From: Arthrobacter zhangbolii
GTDB lineage: Bacteria; Actinomycetota; Actinomycetes; Actinomycetales; Micrococcaceae
Direction: 5' to 3'
DNA length: 64,000 nt
Assembly (NCBI RefSeq): GCF_022869865.1
Contig: NZ_CP094984.1
Coordinates: 248,001-312,000 of the forward strand
Under the pieces are notes generated by a model. The model was not told where the DNA came from and ran no database searches. It saw only the letters and a program-made list of their open reading frames with translations. This document shows positions 59,931-64,000 of this stretch, piece by piece (the stretch's first letter is position 1; each line of letters starts with the position of its first letter). Both the position numbers and the translations under genes were made by a program.

Positions 59931-60803
59931 ATGAAGGATTCTGGCTTGGGTGCCCTTCTCCGTTCCTGGCGCGACCGACTGCAGCCGGCGGACGCGGGCC
60001 TTCCCGTCTACGGGTTCCGGCGGGCGCCGGGGCTGAAGCGGGAGGAGCTGGCCCAGCTGGCAGGTGTCAGTGTTGACTACCTGGTGCGCCTCGAGCAGGG
60101 CCGCGCCCGCCGGCCCTCCGCCCAGGTGGCAGCGGCGCTGGCACGTGCGTTGCAGCTGAGCGACGCCGAACGCTCCCATCTCTTCGAGATTTCCGGGCTG
60201 CTTCCGCCCGGGCCCGGAGAAGTGCCGGCGCATATCCCGCCCGGCGTGCAGCGGCTGGTGGCGCGGCTCGGTGAAGTACCGGTGGCCGTATTCACCGCCG
60301 CCTGGGACCTGCTCTCCTTCAGCCCGCTGTGGGCGGCCCTTCTCGGGGAGCCCACCCCGTCCGACAAGGGCCGTCCCAATCTCCTGCGCTCGCACTTTGC
60401 CGGGAGAACGCTGGGCAGCAGCGGAATCCGGATCATCTGTCCGGAGGGCAGCCTGGAGATTTTTGAAGCCTCCCTCGTGTCGGACCTGCGCCGTGCTCGC
60501 GGTCGGTACCCGCATGACCAAAGGGTGCAGGAACTGATTGCTGATCTGACTGCATCCAGTGAACGGTTCCGGGCACTGTGGGACACCGGAACCGTCAGCG
60601 AGCACCAGTCCGAAATGAAAGTGGTGCAGAACGCCGTCGTCGGGGATGTGGAGCTGGACTGCGACATTTTCACCGTGGCCGGCACGGACCTGCACATTGT
60701 TGCCTACACCGCGGCCGCCGGATCCGAGGCGGCAGGAAAACTCGATTTCCTGCGCGTATCGGCTGTCTCGGCTGTCTCGGCGGCACTTCAACTGGACGGT
60801 TGA
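59931..60803 (+). CDS. XRE-family regulator with MmyB-like ligand domain
   Basis: From ATG 59931 the product has 290 residues. The helix-turn-helix is GLKREELAQLAGVSVDYLVR followed by LEQGRARRPSAQV. The C-terminal PAS-like part (VAVFTAAWDLLSFSPLWAAL, DLTASSERFRALWDTGTVSE) is the MmyB-type ligand-binding domain. It is divergent from the SDR gene and likely its regulator. The tail has a duplicated VSAVSAV, encoded by a short direct repeat. Confidence 0.86.
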   Translation: MKDSGLGALLRSWRDRLQPADAGLPVYGFRRAPGLKREELAQLAGVSVDYLVRLEQGRARRPSAQVAAALARALQLSDAERSHLFEISGLLPPGPGEVPAHIPPGVQRLVARLGEVPVAVFTAAWDLLSFSPLWAALLGEPTPSDKGRPNLLRSHFAGRTLGSSGIRIICPEGSLEIFEASLVSDLRRARGRYPHDQRVQELIADLTASSERFRALWDTGTVSEHQSEMKVVQNAVVGDVELDCDIFTVAGTDLHIVAYTAAAGSEAAGKLDFLRVSAVSAVSAALQLDG

Positions 60804-60836
60804 GGAGACCCGCCGGCGCTGCCTCCACGTCCCTGC

Positions 60837-60974
60837 TCACCACTCGCCGCGGGTGGGCGTACGGCACTTCCGTGCGTCGTCGGGCATCGGCATTTCGGCG
60901 CGCAGGCCCAGCAGTCGGATCGGACGGCCGGGTTCGATGGCGCCGGCCGGGTCCAGCGAGCGGGCCAGGACCTA
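60837..60974 (-). pseudogene. dinB (DNA polymerase IV) 3' remnant
   Basis: Minus-strand codons read VLARSLDPAGAIEPGRP, IRLLGLRAEMPMPDDARKC and PTRGEW before a stop at 60837. This resembles the little-finger and tail region of actinobacterial Y-family polymerase IV. A stop lies immediately upstream at 60975, and the catalytic palm is missing. It is a short relic between the XRE and arsR genes. Confidence 0.65.
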
Positions 60975-60981
60975 GCGGTTT

Positions 60982-61326
60982 TTACCGCGGCGCGAGAACG
61001 GCCGCAGCCCGCTCCAGGGCGCCGGGAATGATGGAGTAGTAAGCCCAGACGCCGCGCTTTTCGCGGTGCAGGATGCCGGCGTCGACCAGGATTTTCAAAT
61101 GATGGGACACAGTGGGCTGGCCCAGGCCCACAGGCTCCGTGAGGTCGCAGACGCAGGCTTCCTTGTTCTCCTGGCTTGCAATGAGCGAGACCAGGCGCAG
61201 GCGCGTGGGCTCCGCCACGGCTTTCAGCAGCCGGGCAAACTGCTGGGCATCCTCGAGGCTGAGCGCCTCGGTGGTCAACGGTGTGCAGCAGGCTGCGGTA
61301 TCGGTAACTGTCTGGACGGGGGTCAC
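60982..61326 (-). CDS. arsR: ArsR arsenic-responsive repressor
   Basis: GTG 61326 gives about 114 residues, the normal ArsR length; the frame stays open further but the extension is not typical. The winged helix is QPTVSHHLKILVDAGIL. The arsenic-sensing Cys pair is in EACVCDLTEP, and an extra AACC motif lies near the N-terminus. It is divergent from acr3, with a strong promoter and a GAACAT...ATGTTC palindrome between. It should repress the ars operon until As(III) binds. Confidence 0.88.
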   Translation of the reverse strand: MTPVQTVTDTAACCTPLTTEALSLEDAQQFARLLKAVAEPTRLRLVSLIASQENKEACVCDLTEPVGLGQPTVSHHLKILVDAGILHREKRGVWAYYSIIPGALERAAAVLAPR

Positions 61327-61346
61327 CCGTCCATTATGCCCATAAA

Positions 61347-61402
61347 TTGACACCCGTCGATGTCTGGGAGAATACTCGAGATCGAAGAACATCGATATGT
61401 TC
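61347..61402 (+). promoter_or_regulatory. ars promoter and ArsR operator
   Basis: TTGACA (61347-61352) followed after 18 bases by AATACT (61371-61376) fits a vegetative promoter toward acr3. Directly after it, GAACAT-CGAT-ATGTTC (61387-61402) is a perfect inverted repeat with a four-base centre, a suitable ArsR operator overlapping the transcription start. Confidence 0.65.
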
Positions 61403-61443
61403 CTGCCGCCCCGCCATAAAACCTGTCCCGCCCTAGGAGTTCC

Positions 61444-62547
61444 GTGAGCACCCCCGCCCCACCCGCCGACAATGTCACCGGGCGGCTTTCCACCCTGGAC
61501 CGGTTCCTGCCCGTATGGATCCTGGCCGCCATGGCAGCGGGCCTGCTGCTGGGCCGGCTGGTTCCCGGCATTGGACCCGCCCTCGACTCGGTGAGCGTGG
61601 GCAACGTGTCCCTGCCCATCGCCGTCGGCCTGCTGGTGATGATGTATCCGGTGCTGGCCAAGGTCCGGTACAACGAAACCCGCGCCGTGGTGACGGACCG
61701 GAAACTGATGCTCACCTCGCTGGTCCTGAACTGGGTGGCCGCCCCCGCGTTTATGTTCGTGCTGGCCTGGATCTTCCTGCCGGACCTGCCCGAATACCGG
61801 ACCGGACTGATCATTGTGGGACTCGCCCGCTGCATCGCCATGGTGATGATCTGGAATGACCTGGCCTGCGGGGACCGTGAGGCTGCCGCCGTACTGGTGG
61901 CCATCAACTCCGTGTTCCAGGTTCTGGCCTTCGGTGCGCTCGGCTGGTTCTACCTGCAGGTGCTCCCCGGCTGGCTGGGCCTGGAAACCACTAGCATGCA
62001 GTTCTCCTTCCTGGCCATCACCACCAGCGTCCTGATCTTCCTGGGCATCCCGCTGCTGGCGGGCTTCCTCACCCGCATCCTGGGTGAAAAAGCCCGCGGC
62101 CGGGACTGGTACGAGCAGAGGTTCCTGCCAAAACTCGGCCCCTGGGCGCTCTACGGCCTCCTGTTCACCATCGTTTTGCTGTTCGCGCTGCAGGGGGACA
62201 GCATCACCTCCCGCCCGCTGGATGTCGCCCGGATTGCGCTGCCGCTGCTGGTGTACTTCATTGTTGTGTTCGGCGCCGGCATGGTCCTGGGCAGGGTCCT
62301 GGACCTGGGGTACCCCCGCACTGCCACGCTCGCCTTTACCGCCGCGGGCAACAACTTCGAACTGGCCATCGCCGTGGCGATCGGCACCTACGGCGTGACC
62401 TCCGGGCAGGCACTAGCCGGCGTCGTCGGGCCCCTGATCGAAGTGCCCGTGCTGGTGGCCCTGGTCTACGCCGCCCTGTGGGCGCAGAGGAAATACTGGC
62501 CCGCTGCTCCCGTCCCCGCCGTTTCCACAGAAAAGACCAACCGATGA
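61444..62547 (+). CDS. acr3: Acr3 arsenite efflux permease
   Basis: GTG 61444 (GGAG six bases upstream) gives 367 residues with ten membrane spans. Acr3 motifs include the first-helix stretch RFLPVWILAAMAAGLLLGRL, ARCIAMVMIWNDLACGDRE with the functional Cys, and AFTAAGNNFELAIAVAIGTY near the end. It exports arsenite using the proton-motive force. Its stop overlaps the arsC start, confirming the operon. Confidence 0.92.
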   Translation: MSTPAPPADNVTGRLSTLDRFLPVWILAAMAAGLLLGRLVPGIGPALDSVSVGNVSLPIAVGLLVMMYPVLAKVRYNETRAVVTDRKLMLTSLVLNWVAAPAFMFVLAWIFLPDLPEYRTGLIIVGLARCIAMVMIWNDLACGDREAAAVLVAINSVFQVLAFGALGWFYLQVLPGWLGLETTSMQFSFLAITTSVLIFLGIPLLAGFLTRILGEKARGRDWYEQRFLPKLGPWALYGLLFTIVLLFALQGDSITSRPLDVARIALPLLVYFIVVFGAGMVLGRVLDLGYPRTATLAFTAAGNNFELAIAVAIGTYGVTSGQALAGVVGPLIEVPVLVALVYAALWAQRKYWPAAPVPAVSTEKTNR

Positions 62548-62957
62548 GCGCCAGCCAGAAACCCTCCGTCTTGTTTGTCTGCGTGCACAACGCCGGCCGC
62601 TCACAGATGGCCGCCGCCTACCTCCGCAGCCTGGGCGAGGGGCGGATCGAGGTCCGGTCCGCCGGCTCCGCCCCCGCCGGGTCCGTGAATCCCGCCGCCG
62701 TGACTGCGATGGCCGAAGACGGCATCGACATGTCCGCGGAGCTGCCCAAGGTGCTGACCACGCAGGCCGTGCAGGAATCCGACGTGGTGATCACCATGGG
62801 CTGCGGCGACGCCTGCCCCATCTTCCCCGGGAAACGCTACGAAGACTGGAAACTCGAGGACCCCGCCGGCCAGGGCGTGGAAGCCGTCCGGCCCATCCGG
62901 GATGAAATCAAGGCCCGGGTTTCCGCACTCATCACCGACCTGCTGACCGCGACCTAA
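62544..62957 (+). CDS. arsC: arsenate reductase, LMW-phosphatase type
   Basis: ATG 62544 overlaps the acr3 stop and gives 137 residues. The catalytic P-loop is VCVHNAGRSQMAAAY with Cys13 and Arg19 of C-x5-R. A second redox pair appears in MGCGDACP. EDWKLEDPAGQG carries the conserved Asp-Pro. It reduces arsenate to arsenite, using thioredoxin or mycoredoxin, for export by Acr3. Confidence 0.9.
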   Translation: MSASQKPSVLFVCVHNAGRSQMAAAYLRSLGEGRIEVRSAGSAPAGSVNPAAVTAMAEDGIDMSAELPKVLTTQAVQESDVVITMGCGDACPIFPGKRYEDWKLEDPAGQGVEAVRPIRDEIKARVSALITDLLTAT

Positions 62958-62982
62958 TACCCGCGCTGAAGAGGAACACACC

Positions 62983-64000
62983 ATGAACATTTCCGATCTT
63001 CCCGTCGCCGTGATCGGTGCCGGACCGGTAGGGCTGGCCGCCGCTGCCGAGCTGCTGGAACGCGGCCTCACCCCGCTCATTTTCGAAGCCGGGCCAACAC
63101 CGGCTGCCGCCGTGGCGTCTTGGGGCCACATCCGGCTCTTCTCACCGTGGCAGTACGACGTCGATCCTGCCGCCCGCCGGCTGCTCACCGCTGCCGGGTG
63201 GCAGGAACCCGACGCCGACACCCTGCCCACCGGCGCCGAGCTGCAGGAAGGGTACCTGCAGCCGCTGGCTGCGCTCCCAGCGATCGCCGGCGCCCTGCAC
63301 ACCTCCACCCGGGTTGTGGCCGTCAGCCGCGACGGCCTGGATAAAACCCGCACCGGCGGCCGGGAGGGCACGCCGTTCCTGATCCGCACGGAAGACGTCC
63401 GGGGTACGGCAGCCGAGTACCGGGCACGCGCCGTCATTGACGCTTCCGGCACCTGGAATACCCCGAACCCGCTGGGACAGGCCGGGCTGCCGGCCCCCGG
63501 GGAAGCCGAGGCGCTGGCGGCAGGGCTGATCACCGGTCCGCTGCCTGACGTTCTTGGCAGGGACCGTGCACGCTTTGCCGGTAAGCACGTGCTGGTGGTC
63601 GGCGCCGGCCACTCCGCCGCGAACACCCTGCTGGCCCTGACTGAGCTGGCCGAACAGGAACCCGGAACCCGGATCAGCTGGGCCATCCGCAGTGCCTCCG
63701 CGGCCGGGGTGTACGGCGGCGGCGACCTGGACGGGCTGCCGGCCCGTGGCGCACTGGGCAGCCGGCTGCGCAACCTGGTGCAGGAGGGCCGGATCGAGCT
63801 GCACACCTCCTTCACCATCACCGGGTTCACAACCGACGGCACCCTGGCCGTGGCCGGGAAGACGCCGGCCGGGGAAAAGCTGCTGGAGGTGGACCTGCTG
63901 GTGCCCGCCACCGGCTTCCGCCCCGACCTGGGCATGCTGCGCGAAATCCGGCTGGACCTTGACCCTGCCGTGGAGGCGCCGCGGGAACTCGGACCGCTGA
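62983..64000 (+). CDS. FAD/NAD(P)-binding flavoprotein of the ars operon (partial)
   Basis: ATG 62983 follows AAGAGGAACACACC; the frame is open to the window end, so the C-terminus is missing. The FAD Rossmann motif is VAVIGAGPVGLAAAAELLER near residue 8, and a second dinucleotide site is VLVVGAGHSAANTLLAL around residue 205. The order fits the flavin monooxygenase-like proteins often encoded after acr3-arsC, and ATGFRPD is seen near the end. It may oxidise arsenite or an organoarsenical, or detoxify by a thiol route; the substrate is unproven. Confidence 0.8.
   Translation, partial: MNISDLPVAVIGAGPVGLAAAAELLERGLTPLIFEAGPTPAAAVASWGHIRLFSPWQYDVDPAARRLLTAAGWQEPDADTLPTGAELQEGYLQPLAALPAIAGALHTSTRVVAVSRDGLDKTRTGGREGTPFLIRTEDVRGTAAEYRARAVIDASGTWNTPNPLGQAGLPAPGEAEALAAGLITGPLPDVLGRDRARFAGKHVLVVGAGHSAANTLLALTELAEQEPGTRISWAIRSASAAGVYGGGDLDGLPARGALGSRLRNLVQEGRIELHTSFTITGFTTDGTLAVAGKTPAGEKLLEVDLLVPATGFRPDLGMLREIRLDLDPAVEAPRELGPL

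Noticed and set aside
1-64000. CRISPR arrays, tRNA or rRNA genes, and complete insertion sequences
   Set aside because: No regular spaced repeats, cloverleaf sequences, rRNA signatures or transposase genes with terminal inverted repeats were found by reading; a covariance-model or profile scan could still find weak cases.

Overview
The window comes from a GC-rich actinobacterial chromosome, most likely an Arthrobacter-like member of the Micrococcaceae. This is inferred from the high GC, the frequent GTG/TTG starts, the actinobacterial trio of histidine phosphatase, DUF3090 and SCO1664 protein (13.4-15.4 kb), and the many single-domain regulators next to small DUF membrane proteins. No rRNA, tRNA, CRISPR array or intact insertion sequence was seen.

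Region 1 (0-9 kb) is a defence and toxin island, visibly less GC-rich in places. It opens with a three-gene ABC-three-component (ABC-3C) system: an HNH nuclease effector, a small middle component of the MC6 type, and a DUF2326 ABC ATPase. Next come a 5' remnant of a second poxB, a frameshifted remnant of a DUF3375 gene (JetA of Wadjet), a RES toxin with a large HTH antitoxin, an intact pyruvate oxidase gene poxB, and two unknown genes each preceded by an intrinsic terminator. A 3' poxB remnant at 8.95 kb shows that an older poxB copy once lay here and was split or deleted.

Region 2 (9-28 kb) is mixed accessory chromosome: a lipoprotein, an OGG-fold protein, an OatA-like acyltransferase, the conserved phosphatase/DUF3090/SCO1664 operon, and a scar zone (15.3-17.2 kb) with a deleted serine recombinase and two truncated permeases. 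After that come an intact ABC exporter pair, a phosphotransferase, DUF membrane proteins, TetR and MerR regulators and a VOC protein.

Region 3 (28-37.6 kb) holds SDR enzymes with a TetR regulator, a universal stress protein, an MFS transporter and an APC permease. The MFS/APC segment has a collapsed, multiply deleted second copy at 29.27-30.09 kb. A thioesterase, an ArsR-type regulator and an EAL phosphodiesterase follow.

Region 4 (37.6-53.9 kb) is a large catabolic cluster of unknown substrate. It encodes CoA-transferase A/B, SDR, HpcH/HpaI aldolase, a cupin, a beta-keto-acid cleavage enzyme (BKACE), a DUF6282 hydrolase, a PotABCD-like importer, a cyclase-family hydrolase, an iron alcohol dehydrogenase, an aldehyde dehydrogenase and three IclR regulators. 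Two 39-bp sites matching at 28 of 39 positions lie before the BKACE-operon/IclR promoters and before the binding-protein gene, and a looser match overlaps the start of the third IclR gene. They look like operators of one regulon.

Region 5 (53.9-64 kb) holds a decayed histidine kinase, a WYL regulator facing a PhnB-like gene across a perfect palindrome, PhzF, PadR/HAAS, SDR/XRE genes, a dinB 3' remnant, and an arsenic operon (arsR divergent from acr3-arsC-flavoprotein) that runs off the right end.
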